Counted from the stretch's first letter, positions 1 through 9,146 are shown. The stretch is DNA of 64,000 bases from Rubrobacter tropicus (GCF_011492945.1 NZ_CP045120.1:62001-126000); one strand, 5' to 3'. Translations and numbers: made by a program. The notes: a model not told the origin generated them from the sequence alone.

Positions 1-2
1 GG

Positions 3-1417
3 GGCAGCATACCCCGGCGCCTCGACGAGCGGCTGGGGGCCGCCTTCGGCGCCGTCCGGATACCGCTAGAGGTCGAGTACGCCCCGAGGCCGTCCGGACG
101 GCGGCGGAGGAGGCCGCAAAGAGGGCAAACGGGCAACCCCGGGACGCCTCCGTCGCCGTGGCCGGGGGAGAGGTGGGGGTCCAAGAGGCCCGGGAAGGCT
201 TCCGGACCGACGTTCCACGCACCGTAGAAAACGTCGAGGAGGCCCTCGAAAACCTCGGCGGGGAGGCGGCGGTTGTCGGGGAGGAGCTCGGGCCCCGGAT
301 CACCACGCGGGCGGCCGAGCGGGCGGCCGATGAGGCCCGGGCCGCCGTGTCCGGGCCGGTCGTGCTGGCCGCCGAAGGGCGGGAGTGGACGCTCACCCCG
401 GCGGAGGTCGGCGGGGCCCTGACCTTCGCGCCCGGCGGGGGCGAGATCCGGGCGGGCCTGGACGAGGAGAGGCTGAGGGCCGCGCTCGGCGACGTCTTCT
501 CCGCGCTGACTGTGGAGCCGGTGGAGGCCGGGTTCGACGTGGGCGGGTCCGTGGAGGGGTCCGTGGAGGGGTCCGCGGCCGGGGTCGGCGTCACGGTCAC
601 GCCGGGAAGGGAGGGCCGGAGGATCGAAGAGGAGGAGCTCTTGGGCGCCATGCGGGGCGGCCTCTTCGAGGGCAGGCGGGAGTACCGGGTGCCCGTGGCG
701 ACGGTCGAGCCGGGCCTGACGACCGCCGAGGCCGGGCGGATGAAGCCGACCGAGCTGCTGGGCTCCTACCGCACCGACTACACCTTGAGTTCCGACAAGA
801 GCGACGAGCGGATGGAGAACCTGAGTATGTCCTCCGGCGCGGTCGACGGGACGGTGCTGGCCCCGGGGGAAGTCTTCTCCATGAACGAGAAAGTTTCGGG
901 CCTCGACTACAACGCGTCGAAGGTCATCGTGGACGGCCGGGAGACCACGGCCGACGGCGGGGGCCTGTGCCAGGTCACCTCGACCCTCTACAACGCGGTC
1001 AACGAGGCCGGCCTCGACGTCACGGAGCGCTCCCCCCACTACGCGCAGCTTCCCTACATAAGGCCGGGGCTCGACGCCACCGTTTGGTTCGGCGGCCCGA
1101 ACGGGGAGGGCGAGCTGGACATGGAGTTCGAGAACACCACCGACGCCTACGTGCTGGTCAGGCAGTACGTGGCGGAGAGCGGCTACGTCTACGCCGAGAT
1201 CTGGGGCCAGCCCAACGGCACGAAAGTACGGACGTGGTCCGAACCCGTCTACAGGAACGCCGACTCGGCCGAGTGGGTCACCTACCAGACGGTGAAGAAG
1301 GACGGCGAGGTCCTCTACGACGGGGTGCTCCACAGGGACACCTACGGAGCCCTCAAGGACGAGAAGGGCCGGCCCATCCCGGCCGACACCGTGCCCGTGG
1401 CGCCCACCAACCCCTAA
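3..1417 (+). pseudogene. VanW/YoaR-family surface protein, 5' partial, apparent frameshift
   Basis: The C-terminal half has the VanW-domain signature GGGLCQVTSTLYNA (about nt 958-999), followed by the conserved ERSPHYAQLPY region. The N-terminal half shows the repeated peptidoglycan-binding-like segments common in VanW/YoaR proteins, a family linked to the actinobacterial and firmicute cell wall. The clean open frame starts at GTG 158, but family-like sequence continues upstream. From 3 to 83 it lies in the third phase (LDERLGAAF, then RIPLEVEYA), and from 83 onward in the second phase (PEAVRTAAEEAAKRANG). One C therefore appears to be missing from the CCCC run at 82-85. This could be a sequencing error or true inactivation. 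The start lies left of the window. A small in-frame 12-bp duplication (547-575) encodes GSVEGSVEGS. A sortase gene follows 23 bp downstream. Confidence 0.85.
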
Positions 1418-1440
1418 CGAGAGGAGACCGACGACAGCCT

Positions 1441-2259
1441 ATGGCTTTCACGAAGAAGAGATCGCGGTACGTGGCCGGGCGCGCCTTCGGGCGGGATCCG
1501 GGGAAGAAGGGTGTTTTCAGGAGACGTCCCAGGAGGGGCCTCTTCGCCTCCCTCGCCCTGGCGCTGCTGCTCCTGAGCGGGATCGGGGCTGCCGCGGTCT
1601 CCGGTGCCCCCCCCTCGGGCTCGAACGACGGCCCCGTTCAGAGGGTCGACGCCCCCGCCGTGGCGGGCGCCCCCGAGCCGGTCGTGGACCTCGAGGCCAG
1701 GGAAGAGGCCGAGCGCGCGAGGGCAGAGAAGGCCGCCGAGGAGCAGGCGGCCAAGGAGGAGGCCGCCGAAAAAGAGGCCGCCGCACCGCCGGCCCCCGAA
1801 GATCCGACGATGTACCTCACGGTCCCGAGGCTCGGCGTCTACGGTCACACGGTGAGGAACGACGACTCGCAGCGCGCGCTGGACTTGGGCGCCATAAAGG
1901 TGCCGGAGACCGGCTTCCCGTGGGAGAAGCCCTCCACCAACACGTACATAGCGGGCCACCGCGTCGGCTGGCCGGGCACCGAGAGCCACTACCAGTTCTA
2001 CAACCTGCCCGCCATGCAAGAGGGCGACGAGGTAGTCCTCGAGGACACCAACGGCGCCGTCTACACCTACCGGGTCACCGAGATCTTCGCGGTGCACCCC
2101 TGGGAGACCCGGGTCACCAGGCCGATCCCGGGCCGGGACGTGGTCTCGCTCCAGACCTGCACCGAGAGCGTCGACGACTGGTGGACCCTGGGCCCCGACC
2201 TTTACTCGGGGGGGCCCGAGTCGGGGCGATTGGTGGTGCGGGCCGACCGTGTGGGTTAG
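1441..2259 (+). CDS. srtE: Class E sortase
   Basis: This is a membrane-anchored cysteine transpeptidase of 272 residues that would attach LPXTG-like proteins to the wall. A basic N-terminus and one transmembrane segment (about residues 35-55) are followed by an Ala/Glu/Lys-rich linker (about 80-120). The catalytic domain has the catalytic His in YIAGHR (His173), the catalytic Cys in LQTCT (Cys240), and a C-terminal Arg in RLVVRADR. The TCT context is typical of the class D/E sortases of high-GC actinobacteria. The ATG at 1441 has a GAGGAG-type ribosome site about 16 bases upstream. It follows the VanW gene, and the pair probably forms a cell-envelope transcription unit. No LPXTG substrate gene is visible nearby. 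Confidence 0.88.
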   Translation: MAFTKKRSRYVAGRAFGRDPGKKGVFRRRPRRGLFASLALALLLLSGIGAAAVSGAPPSGSNDGPVQRVDAPAVAGAPEPVVDLEAREEAERARAEKAAEEQAAKEEAAEKEAAAPPAPEDPTMYLTVPRLGVYGHTVRNDDSQRALDLGAIKVPETGFPWEKPSTNTYIAGHRVGWPGTESHYQFYNLPAMQEGDEVVLEDTNGAVYTYRVTEIFAVHPWETRVTRPIPGRDVVSLQTCTESVDDWWTLGPDLYSGGPESGRLVVRADRVG

Positions 2260-2268
2260 GAAGGGCGC

Positions 2269-2688
2269 GTGACGCCCCGCGTGGTCCCCGCCGAGGCACG
2301 CTTTGGGGCGCGGCGCCGGGGGAGGCCGTATTGGCTGATCGTGAGCCACGAGCGCGGGTTTCTGGAGGTGCTCGCCCTGGAGCTCGCCGATGGCGAGAGG
2401 GCGGTGCCGGTGTTCAGCTTCGGGGAAGAGGCCGAGCTGTTCCTGGCGCTCGGCGGCCTCGGGGCGGCGGAGGGCGCCGAGACGGGGGATCGGTGGCTGG
2501 TGAGGGAGACCGCGCCCGGGGAGCTCGCCTCGTTGCTCCTGGGCCCGCTCTCGGACGCCGGGAGGGTGGCCCTGGATCCGTTGCCCGGCAGGCTCGGCGG
2601 AAAGGCGTTCCTGGGGCTCGTGAGCGCCGACCGCGAGGACTTCCTCGCGAGCTTCCTGGCGGTCGGTGGGAGGCGACCGTCGTGGTAG
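2269..2688 (+). CDS. Hypothetical protein, 139 aa
   Basis: I do not recognise this protein. It starts with GTG nine bases after the sortase stop, so it is probably co-transcribed. It is soluble, rich in Leu, Gly, Ala and Glu, and has no cysteine, signal peptide or membrane segment. The start RGRPYWLIVSHERGF suggests a compact alpha/beta fold. Frame continuity and third-position GC match neighbouring genes, so it is likely real. Confidence 0.6.
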   Translation: MTPRVVPAEARFGARRRGRPYWLIVSHERGFLEVLALELADGERAVPVFSFGEEAELFLALGGLGAAEGAETGDRWLVRETAPGELASLLLGPLSDAGRVALDPLPGRLGGKAFLGLVSADREDFLASFLAVGGRRPSW

Positions 2689-2788
2689 AACGGGGGTCGG
2701 CGGTCGGCGCCGCGGGCGGTCCCGAAGACAATTCCGAAGACGGGCCCGAAGACGGATTCGGACGCGAGTAGGAGGAGCCAGCGTCGGC

Positions 2789-3166
2789 ATGACGGGACCC
2801 AAAAAGCGCGTGGCGCTCAAGCCCCACTCGGGGCGGGTAAGGGAGTGGACCGAAGCGGGCATGGCGGACGGTTGGATCGCCGACGCGCTCGGAACGAGCG
2901 CCTCCAGCGTGCAGGCCTTCCGCTCCCGCAACGGGATCCACCGCCTCCCCCCTCCCCGCGGGCGCGGCGAGAGGAGGGGTCCCGAGACCGTCTTCGAGGG
3001 CGCCCTCGACCACGGCGAGCGCGAGGGGTGGGGGCTTCGGCTCGACCCGTCGGTCTCCGAGGACCCGATCTGGCGGGACCACTGGGCCGGGGTGCGGTCC
3101 TTGGTAGTGAAGGTCTCCGGCGACTCCATAGTGCTCGAGGCCGTCCAGGACAGCCGGGGCGGTTAG
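2789..3166 (+). CDS. Small helix-turn-helix protein, 125 aa
   Basis: The N-terminal half reads as a homeodomain-like helix-turn-helix (GMADGWIADALGTSASSVQAF, within about residues 23-45), followed by a basic stretch. The C-terminal half (about 70-125) is acidic and ends LVVKVSGDSIVLEAVQD, which may be a small beta domain. The ATG at 2789 is preceded by a clear GGAGG ribosome site 14 bases upstream. I chose it over further upstream in-frame codons, which lack a site and read as low-complexity residues. Role unknown; a DNA-binding regulator is the simplest guess. Confidence 0.65.
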   Translation: MTGPKKRVALKPHSGRVREWTEAGMADGWIADALGTSASSVQAFRSRNGIHRLPPPRGRGERRGPETVFEGALDHGEREGWGLRLDPSVSEDPIWRDHWAGVRSLVVKVSGDSIVLEAVQDSRGG

Positions 3167-3232
3167 CCGAAAGGGCCCGCAAGCACGAGGCGAGCAACCG
3201 ACTCTCTTGCTCGCTCGGACCCGCACGAGGAC

Positions 3233-3259
3233 TTCACGGCATCTTCACGGCTCCTTCAT
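3233..3259 (+). promoter_or_regulatory. Pho-box-like 11-bp direct repeats
   Basis: TTCAC occurs at 3233 and 3244 and TTCAT at 3255, exactly 11 bp apart, with the fuller unit TTCACGGC repeated. This periodicity is typical of sites bound by OmpR/PhoB-class response regulators; actinobacterial Pho boxes use 11-bp units with a TTCAC core. The array lies upstream of the small membrane protein gene at 3419. A matching array is found at 19872-19913. Confidence 0.5.
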
Positions 3260-3418
3260 ATGGACCGTGTAACCTCTTTCCGTAAGACAAGTCGCACAAG
3301 CGTCGCCCGATAAGTGTCGCCAGGAGCGACACCCGAACGCCCGCGGCCCCGCGCAACGCGGGTTCTCACGTCGTAGGCGAAGTCGGGCCGTCGGGTTCAC
3401 GAAGGAGAGGCACGGTCC

Positions 3419-3632
3419 GTGGGCGACAACCTCAGGGTGGTTCTCGGGATACTGGGCGCTGCTCGTGCTGGTGATCATCGCGGTCCTCGCGGGCGGCAGG
3501 ATGGGGGGCATGGGTCAGATGATGGGCGGCGGCATGATGGGCGGCATACTCGGCATGCTGCTCTTCTGGTTCCTCGTCGTGGCCTTGCTCGTCTGGCTTA
3601 TCGTCTGGTTCGTCCAGCAGGCCCAGCGCTAG
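3419..3632 (+). pseudogene. Small Gly/Met-rich two-helix membrane protein, frameshifted
   Basis: In the third phase, 3438-3632 encodes WFSGYWALLVLVIIAVL, a Gly/Met loop (RMGGMGQMMGGGMMGG), then a second hydrophobic helix, ending QQAQR and TAG. No start codon exists in this phase nearby. In the second phase, GTG 3419 reads VGDNLR and then leaves the frame. Removing one G from the GGG at 3435-3437 would give a smooth protein of about 70 residues starting VGDNLRWFSGYWALL. An AAGGAGAGG ribosome site at 3402-3410 supports that start. The extra base may be a sequencing error or real. The Met-rich loop recalls small copper-associated membrane peptides, but I cannot name a family. Confidence 0.6.
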
Positions 3633-3637
3633 GGGGC

Positions 3638-4240
3638 GTGATCGATTCCGGCCTCTTCGGCCGCCTGTACGACCCCGTCATGGAGCTCCCGGAGAACCTG
3701 GGTCTGCGGCGCCTGCGCGAAAAGGCCCTCGACGGCCTGCGCGGACGCGTGCTGGAGCTGGGCATCGGGACCGGCAGGAACCTGCCGCTCTACCCGGAAG
3801 CGGTAACCCACCTGGTCGGCGTCGACCCCGACGGGGCCATGCTCGGTCGGGCGCGGGGGCGGGCCCGAGGCGCCCCCTTCGCGGTCGACCTCATACCCGC
3901 CGTTGCCGAGGAGTTGCCCTTCGAGGACGCGAGCTTCGACGCGGCGGTGGCGACCCTCGCCTTCTGCACCGTACAGGAACCGCAAAAGGCCCTCTCAGAA
4001 GCGCGGCGGGTGCTCAAAGAAGGGGCCGGGCTCCGCCTCTTGGAGCACGTGAAGATGGACAGAAAGCACGTCGCGTGGGCGCAGGAGAAGGCCACGCCGA
4101 TCTGGAAGCGTCTCGCCGGGGGGTGCCGCCTCGACCGGGACACCCTGGCGGCGGTCCGTGAGGCGGGGTTCGAGGTCGAGCGGGTGGAGCGCCACCTCGA
4201 CGGGCTCGTGCTCACCGTATTCGCCCGGAACCCAGGATAG
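3638..4240 (+). CDS. Class I SAM-dependent methyltransferase, 200 aa
   Basis: The Rossmann fold starts at VLELGIGTGRNLPLYP (motif I, about residues 33-48). VGVDPDGAML follows as motif II and FDAAVATLAFCTVQ as motif IV, with a conserved post-motif LRLLEHVKM. The architecture matches the UbiE/COQ5-like Methyltransf_11 family, including proteins annotated as phosphatidylethanolamine N-methyltransferases. The GTG at 3638 lies five bases after the small membrane protein stop, so the two genes are coupled. Substrate unknown; lipid or small-molecule methylation is likely. Upstream in-frame sequence belongs to the small membrane protein region and was excluded. Confidence 0.8.
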   Translation: MIDSGLFGRLYDPVMELPENLGLRRLREKALDGLRGRVLELGIGTGRNLPLYPEAVTHLVGVDPDGAMLGRARGRARGAPFAVDLIPAVAEELPFEDASFDAAVATLAFCTVQEPQKALSEARRVLKEGAGLRLLEHVKMDRKHVAWAQEKATPIWKRLAGGCRLDRDTLAAVREAGFEVERVERHLDGLVLTVFARNPG

Positions 4241-4324
4241 GACCGAGACGGTGCAGACGACGGCCCAGACGCGGCACGCGCGATCCCGGGGACCACGGGG
4301 ACCACGGGCGAACGGGAAAGAGCG

Positions 4325-5134
4325 ATGAAAAGACGCCTGCGAAGACGCTGGCGAGGGATGGCTTCGGGGTGGCGCGCCCGAGCCGGCGAAACGCGCGAGG
4401 ATCCGCCCGGCGCCCGCCCGCCAAGCGGCGCGAAGACCATCGGGTCTCGAACCGTCGGGCGGGCGCGGCTCGCGGTGGTCCTGGCCGCCGGGGCTATGCT
4501 CGGGCTAGCCTACCTCCTCTCGGCGGAGTTTCGCGCGGAGGCGAACCGGGCCGCCGCAATACTGTGGAGGGGGGACGTCTCGGGCTTGAGGGACTACATC
4601 CTCTCGTACGGGGCCTGGGCGCCGGTCGTCTCGGCCCTGCTCATGATCCTCCAGGCCCTCGCCGCACCCCTGCCGGCCTTCCTCATAACCTTCGCGAACG
4701 GGCTGGCCTTCGGCGCCTTCTGGGGCGGGGTGCTGAGCCTCGCGAGCGCGTCCCTGGCCGCCGCCACAAGCTTCTGGCTCGCGCGGGCCCTCGGGCGCGG
4801 ACCGGTGGAGGCCCTGGTGGGGAGGACAGGCCTCGAGTCGGCCGACCGCTGGTTCGAGCGCTGGGGGACCTACGCCGTCCTCGCCGCGCGGCTCGTGCCG
4901 ATCCTGTCCTTCGACGTGATCTCCTTCGCGGCCGGGCTCACCCGCATGCCCTTCTGGGGTTTCTTCGCCGTCACGGTGATCGGGGCGGCCCCCGCGACCT
5001 TCGCCTACGCCTACCTGGGAGAAAGGGCGCCGCAGTACGTACAGGCCTTGCTTTTCGCCTTCGGCGTCGTGATCGCCGGGGCGGTGGTGGCCGCCGTCGT
5101 CCGGCGCCGGAGGGCGGGCAAGCCCGTGCCCTAG
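4325..5134 (+). CDS. TVP38/TMEM64 (DedA-like, VTT domain) membrane protein
   Basis: This is a 269-residue polytopic membrane protein. A basic leader of about 45 residues precedes one helix, then the VTT domain: a re-entrant segment ALAAPLPAFLITFANGLAFG (about 121-140), GGVLSLASASLAAATSF, and the conserved RLVPILSFDVISFAAGLTRM near residue 200. Family members act in membrane lipid or small-molecule handling and are often annotated TVP38/TMEM64. The gene lies between a methyltransferase and the copper region. Homologues often occur near mercury or other metal resistance genes, so a metal-linked role is possible but not shown. Confidence 0.82.
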   Translation: MKRRLRRRWRGMASGWRARAGETREDPPGARPPSGAKTIGSRTVGRARLAVVLAAGAMLGLAYLLSAEFRAEANRAAAILWRGDVSGLRDYILSYGAWAPVVSALLMILQALAAPLPAFLITFANGLAFGAFWGGVLSLASASLAAATSFWLARALGRGPVEALVGRTGLESADRWFERWGTYAVLAARLVPILSFDVISFAAGLTRMPFWGFFAVTVIGAAPATFAYAYLGERAPQYVQALLFAFGVVIAGAVVAAVVRRRRAGKPVP

Positions 5135-5206
5135 CGCTTCACGATCCGCCCGGGGCCCGAGCCGGAGCACGGGACGCCGCGGGCGACGCGCCGGTAAGTG
5201 TCCATA

Positions 5207-5221
5207 TACCCCACGGGGGTA
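5207..5221. promoter_or_regulatory. Palindromic CsoR-like copper operator
   Basis: TACCCC and GGGGTA flank a 3-bp spacer (ACG) as a perfect inverted repeat, 21 bp before the ATG of the His-rich membrane protein at 5242. GC-tract palindromes of this kind are the usual targets of CsoR repressors, and a csoR gene lies 4 kb downstream. Position and symmetry support the call; binding is inferred. Confidence 0.6.
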
Positions 5222-5241
5222 ATTCGTGGTACGATGTTCCC

Positions 5242-5682
5242 ATGACCAATACCGGCCTCGTGGGGGAAGACGCGCCCGGCCCGCTCCGGAGGGGGCTTGT
5301 GCCCGCCCTTCTGGTGGTCGCGCTGTTCCTCTGCCATGGCGTCTTGGGCGGCCTGCACCAGGTGTGCGGGCTCGCCGCGTCCGAGCAGGCGCACCAAGCC
5401 TCCGTCACCGGCGGCGCGGCGGCCCTTCAAGGGCACTCCCAGGGGCACCTTCAGGAGCATTCGCCCGATCACCGTGCCGAGCACCCGGTAGTCCCTTCGG
5501 ACTACGCGGCCGCGTTGCTCGCGTTCCTCGTTGGGGGGACGATCGCGACGCTCCTGCTTCGCGGTGTCCCGCTTCGGGTAGCGATGTCCTGGTTCGTGGG
5601 CATGGGGCGTATCCCGACGCCGCGTCTTCTCCCTCCACCTCGGGGACCCACGGCCCCCCTCTTGCAGGTGTTCCGGCTCTGA
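5242..5682 (+). CDS. His-rich two-helix membrane protein, 146 aa, putative copper-linked
   Basis: The protein has an N-terminal transmembrane helix (about residues 20-38, VPALLVVALFLCHGVLGG) and a second one (about 90-110). A His/Gln-rich extracytoplasmic stretch lies between them, with HSQGHLQEHSPDHRAEH near residues 70-86. One Cys sits in the first helix and another just after it. I do not recognise a named family. The His-rich loop, the CsoR-like operator directly upstream, and the DUF305 lipoprotein and copA downstream suggest copper binding or sensing at the cell surface. The ATG at 5242 is the first codon after the operator. Confidence 0.65.
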   Translation: MTNTGLVGEDAPGPLRRGLVPALLVVALFLCHGVLGGLHQVCGLAASEQAHQASVTGGAAALQGHSQGHLQEHSPDHRAEHPVVPSDYAAALLAFLVGGTIATLLLRGVPLRVAMSWFVGMGRIPTPRLLPPPRGPTAPLLQVFRL

Positions 5683-5746
5683 TCCGCGCCCCGATAGCGC
5701 GATCCAGCAGCACACGAACACCGAAACCACAGAGAGGCAGACGGAG

Positions 5747-6484
5747 ATGAGAAAGCACGCTATGGCCGCGCTGTTGGCGGCGATCGGCCTGACGCTGACC
5801 TCATGCGCGAGCAGCGCGGGCGGTGGGCAGGGCCGCGACGACCTGCAAGGCAACGACCCTGGCGGATCGGGCGGCGAGCGGTCGCAGCAGGCGGCTCGGG
5901 AGACCGACCCCGGCGTGGCGCCTACACAAGACGAGACGCAGGGCGGCGGGATGGCCGGCATGGACCACGGGGGTATGCCTTCGAAGGACATGACGGCGAT
6001 GTCCCGGGAGATGGTCATGCCGAACGGCGAGTACTCCGACAAGGCGTTCATCGACGCGATGGTCCCGCACCACGAGGGGGCCGTGGAGATGGCAGAGGTC
6101 GCCCTCGAGGAGGCCGACCACCCCGAGATAAGGGACGTTGCGGAGGACATCGTCTCCTCGCAGCGCTCCGAGATCAGGATGTTCGGCGAGATCCGGGAGC
6201 GCGAGTACGGCTCCGCCGAGTCCACGACGGAGATGAACGAGGAAAACACGCGGGCGATGGGCATGTCCGACCCGCGGGAGCTGGCGAAAGCCAGGCCCTT
6301 CGACAAGGCGTTCATCGACGAGATGATCCCGCACCACCAATCCGCCATCGCCATGGCCGAGGTCGCCCGCGAGGAAACCAAAGTCCCCGAAATACGCGGG
6401 ATCGCCGAAGACATCGTGAGCGCCCAGGAGCGCGAGATAGAGCAGATGGAGGGATGGCGTGAGCAATGGTACCCCAAGGGCTAG
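5747..6484 (+). CDS. DUF305 lipoprotein, putative copper-binding
   Basis: The N-terminal signal peptide ends in a lipobox (LTSC, Cys20), so the mature 225-residue protein is membrane-tethered outside the cell. A Gly/Gln/Asp-rich linker leads to the DUF305 domain. Its two halves carry FIDAMVPHHEGAVEMAEVA and FIDEMIPHHQSAIAMAEVA. The paired His residues are characteristic of this ferritin-like family, which is commonly found with copper resistance genes. A Met-rich stretch (GGMAGMDHGGMPSKDM) may add metal ligands. The ATG at 5747 has an upstream purine-rich site (CGGAG). It is followed by a strong hairpin at 6500-6524, so it is probably transcribed separately from copA. Confidence 0.85.
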   Translation: MRKHAMAALLAAIGLTLTSCASSAGGGQGRDDLQGNDPGGSGGERSQQAARETDPGVAPTQDETQGGGMAGMDHGGMPSKDMTAMSREMVMPNGEYSDKAFIDAMVPHHEGAVEMAEVALEEADHPEIRDVAEDIVSSQRSEIRMFGEIREREYGSAESTTEMNEENTRAMGMSDPRELAKARPFDKAFIDEMIPHHQSAIAMAEVAREETKVPEIRGIAEDIVSAQEREIEQMEGWREQWYPKG

Positions 6485-6499
6485 ACGCCGGACGATTCG

Positions 6500-6524
6500 G
6501 GGGAGGGGCTTGCGGCCCCTCCCC
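6500..6524 (+). terminator. Strong GC hairpin after the DUF305 gene
   Basis: GGGGAGGGGC (6500-6509) pairs perfectly with GCCCCTCCCC (6515-6524) around a 5-base loop, 16 bp after the DUF305 stop. No T-run follows, so this is a candidate terminator or mRNA 3' stabiliser in a GC-rich genome rather than a textbook intrinsic terminator. Confidence 0.6.
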
Positions 6525-6555
6525 TCCGGTCGCCTTGACCCCTGGTATCGCTCAA

Positions 6556-6573
6556 TATAGGATAGGGGGGTAT
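6556..6573. promoter_or_regulatory. Possible CsoR half-site at the copA start
   Basis: TATAGGATAGGGGGGTAT keeps one good half (GGGGGGTAT) of the G-tract palindrome seen at 5207; the other half is degenerate. It touches the first possible copA start (ATG 6572). The GTG at 6602, preceded by GAGAGGAG, may therefore be the true start, with this element as operator or promoter. Confidence 0.35.
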
Positions 6574-9130
6574 GGTAAAAAAGGTGAGAGGAGTTGTGCC
6601 GGTGGGCGAGCAGATCGGTAGCGTGGTCACCATCCCGGTCACCGGGATGACGTGCGCCTCCTGCGTGCGCCGGGTCGAGAAGGCCCTCTCGAGCAAGGAG
6701 GGGGTGGAGAGCGCCAGCGTCAACTTCGCGGCCGAGAAGGCCACGGTCGAGTACGACCCGAAGGCCACGGGCCCCGAGGACCTGGTCGGGACGATAGAGG
6801 GCGCGGGGTACGGCGCGGACGTGCGGGAGGCGAGCTTCGGCGTTACGGGGATGACCTGCGCCTCCTGCGTCGGGCGGGTCGAGCGGGCCCTGTGGAAGGT
6901 CCCCGGCGTCCTCGACGCGAGCGTGAACCTGGCGAGCGAGAAGGCATCGGTCCGCGACCTCCGGGGCGAGGCGGAGCAACGAGACCTCAAGGAGGCCGTC
7001 GAGGGCGCGGGCTACGGCGTGGCTTCGCCCGGCGAGGAGGAGGGCGGCGAGGCTGCCCCCGAAGACGCCCACGAGAGGGGCTACCGGGAGCTCAAGCGGG
7101 ACTTCGTGGTCGCGACGGCGCTCACGGTCCCGATCCTGATCGGCAGCCTGCCGCACATGCTCGGCCTCTCCATCCCGCTCCCGATGCCGGTCCTGAACTG
7201 GACGCTCCTCGCGCTCGCCACGCCGGTGCAGTTCTGGGCCGGGCGCAGGTTCTACAGGGGCGCCTGGGGTGCCTTGAAGCACGGGCAGGCGAACATGAGC
7301 ACGCTGGTGGCCCTGGGCACGAGCGCCGCCTACCTCTACAGCGCGGCGGCCACCGTGGCGCCCGGCCTCTTCGCCGGGGCGGGCGACAGGGCCGAGGTGT
7401 ACTTCGACACCTCGGCGCTCATCATCACGCTCATCCTCCTGGGGAGGCTCTTGGAGGCGCGGGCCAGGGGACGCACCAACGAGGCCATAAAGAAGCTCGC
7501 TGGACTCCGGGCGAAGACCGCCCGCGTGATTCGTGGGGGAGAGGAGGCCGACGTCCCCGTCGAGGAGGTCGAGGTCGGCGACGTCGTTGTCGTGCGACCG
7601 GGGGAGAAGGTCCCGGTCGACGGGCGCGTCGTCTGGGGCACCTCCGCCGTGGACGAGGCCATGATCACGGGCGAGTACATCCCCGTGACCAAGAGGATCG
7701 GCGACGGGGTGATCGGCGCGACGATCAACGCGACCGGCTCGTTCCGCATGGAGGCGACGAAGGTCGGCAAGGACACGGCGCTCTCGCAGATCATAAGGAT
7801 GGTCGAGGAGGCCCAAGGGTCGAAGGCCCCCATCCAGCGCCTGGCCGACCGGGTCAGCGCGGTCTTCGTGCCGGCGGTGATAGTCGCCGCCCTCGCGACG
7901 TTCGGCGTCTGGCTCGCCTTCGGCCCCGAGCCGGCGTTCACGTTCGCGCTGCTGAACACGGTTGCCGTGCTCATCATCGCCTGCCCGTGCGCGATGGGCC
8001 TCGCGACCCCGACCTCGATCATGGTCGGCACCGGCAAGGGCGCCGAGTCCGGCATCCTCATCAAGGGCGGCGAGGCCCTCGAAGGCGCCCACAAGCTCGA
8101 CACCATAGTCCTCGACAAGACCGGCACCCTCACCCGCGGCGAGCCGGTTCTCACCGACGTCGCGGTCACGAACGGCGTCCCCGACGAGGATCTCCTGAGG
8201 CTCGTCGCCTCCGCCGAGCGCGGCTCGGAGCACCCTCTGGGCGAGGCCATCGTGAAGGGCGCCAGGGGCCGTGGCCTCTCGCTGTCCGACGCCGAGGGGT
8301 TCGAGGCCGTGACCGGCGCAGGCGTGCGGGCCCGGGTCGAGGGCCGGGAGGTCCTCGTCGGCAACCGCCGCTTCCTGGAGGCGTCCCTAGCGCAGTCCCT
8401 AGCAGAGTCCGCCGTCGGCGAGGACGGGCTCGTCCCGATGGGCGAGGAGCTGGCGCGCGGCGGTAAGACCCCGATGTTCGTCGCCATAGACGGACAGCCC
8501 GCCGGCCTCGTCGCCGTCGCCGATACCGTGCGCGAGGAGTCCAGGGAGGCCGTGGACAGGCTGCGCTCCCTGGGTCTCGAAGTGGCCATGCTCACCGGCG
8601 ACAACCGCCGCACCGCCGAGGCCATCGCCCGCCAGCTCGGCATAGACCGGGCCCTGGCCGAGGTGAGGCCCGGGGACAAGGCCGAAGAGGTCAAGCGCCT
8701 CCAGGCCGAGGGCAGACGGGTCGGCATGGTCGGCGACGGCATAAACGATGCGCCGGCGCTCGCCCAGGCCGACGTCGGCGTCGCCATCGGCACCGGCGCC
8801 GACGTGGCGATGGAGGCCGCCGACCTCACCCTGATCGGCGGCGACGTGCGCGGGGTGGCGAGGGCGATAAAGCTCTCAAAAGCGACGGTGAGGAACATAA
8901 GGCAGAACCTGTTCTGGGCGTTCGCCTACAACGTCGCGCTCATCCCGGTGGCCGCGGGCGTCCTGTACCCGCTCTTCGCCGGCGAAGCGGGCGGCGTGCC
9001 CGGGGCCCTGCGCCCCTTCCTCGGCGAATACGGGTTCCTAAACCCCATCCTCGCGGCGGCGGCGATGGCGCTCTCCAGCGTGACGGTGCTTACGAACGCG
9101 CTCAGGCTCAGAAGAACAAAGGTTGTCTAG
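6572..9130 (+). CDS. copA: Copper-exporting P1B-type ATPase
   Basis: CopA pumps Cu(I) out of the cytoplasm. Two N-terminal heavy-metal-associated domains each carry GMTCASC (about residues 25-31 and 93-99). The core has the actuator motif ITGEYIPV (TGE), the membrane metal site CPC in [13 protein letters not shown] (about 471-473), the phosphorylated Asp515 in DKTGTLT, the SEHPLGEA histidine of P1B ATPases, and [11 protein letters not shown]. The length, 852 residues, is normal. The predicted ATG at 6572 overlaps a possible operator; GTG 6602 is an alternative. csoR and copZ follow at once, giving the common copA-csoR-copZ arrangement, and the complex I-like genes begin soon after on the same strand. 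Confidence 0.96.
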   Translation: MVKKVRGVVPVGEQIGSVVTIPVTGMTCASCVRRVEKALSSKEGVESASVNFAAEKATVEYDPKATGPEDLVGTIEGAGYGADVREASFGVTGMTCASCVGRVERALWKVPGVLDASVNLASEKASVRDLRGEAEQRDLKEAVEGAGYGVASPGEEEGGEAAPEDAHERGYRELKRDFVVATALTVPILIGSLPHMLGLSIPLPMPVLNWTLLALATPVQFWAGRRFYRGAWGALKHGQANMSTLVALGTSAAYLYSAAATVAPGLFAGAGDRAEVYFDTSALIITLILLGRLLEARARGRTNEAIKKLAGLRAKTARVIRGGEEADVPVEEVEVGDVVVVRPGEKVPVDGRVVWGTSAVDEAMITGEYIPVTKRIGDGVIGATINATGSFRMEATKVGKDTALSQIIRMVEEAQGSKAPIQRLADRVSAVFVPAVIVAALATFGVWLAFGPEPAFTFALLNTVAVLIIACPCAMGLATPTSIMVGTGKGAESGILIKGGEALEGAHKLDTIVLDKTGTLTRGEPVLTDVAVTNGVPDEDLLRLVASAERGSEHPLGEAIVKGARGRGLSLSDAEGFEAVTGAGVRARVEGREVLVGNRRFLEASLAQSLAESAVGEDGLVPMGEELARGGKTPMFVAIDGQPAGLVAVADTVREESREAVDRLRSLGLEVAMLTGDNRRTAEAIARQLGIDRALAEVRPGDKAEEVKRLQAEGRRVGMVGDGINDAPALAQADVGVAIGTGADVAMEAADLTLIGGDVRGVARAIKLSKATVRNIRQNLFWAFAYNVALIPVAAGVLYPLFAGEAGGVPGALRPFLGEYGFLNPILAAAAMALSSVTVLTNALRLRRTKVV

Positions 9131-9146
9131 GGAAAGGACACAGGAC

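Noticed and set aside
5801-8233. Very long antisense open frame over the DUF305 and copA genes
   Set aside because: GC-rich genes leave long stop-free frames on the opposite strand. The antisense translation has no motifs, low-complexity His/Arg/Pro composition and no ribosome site, while the plus strand encodes complete, recognisable proteins.
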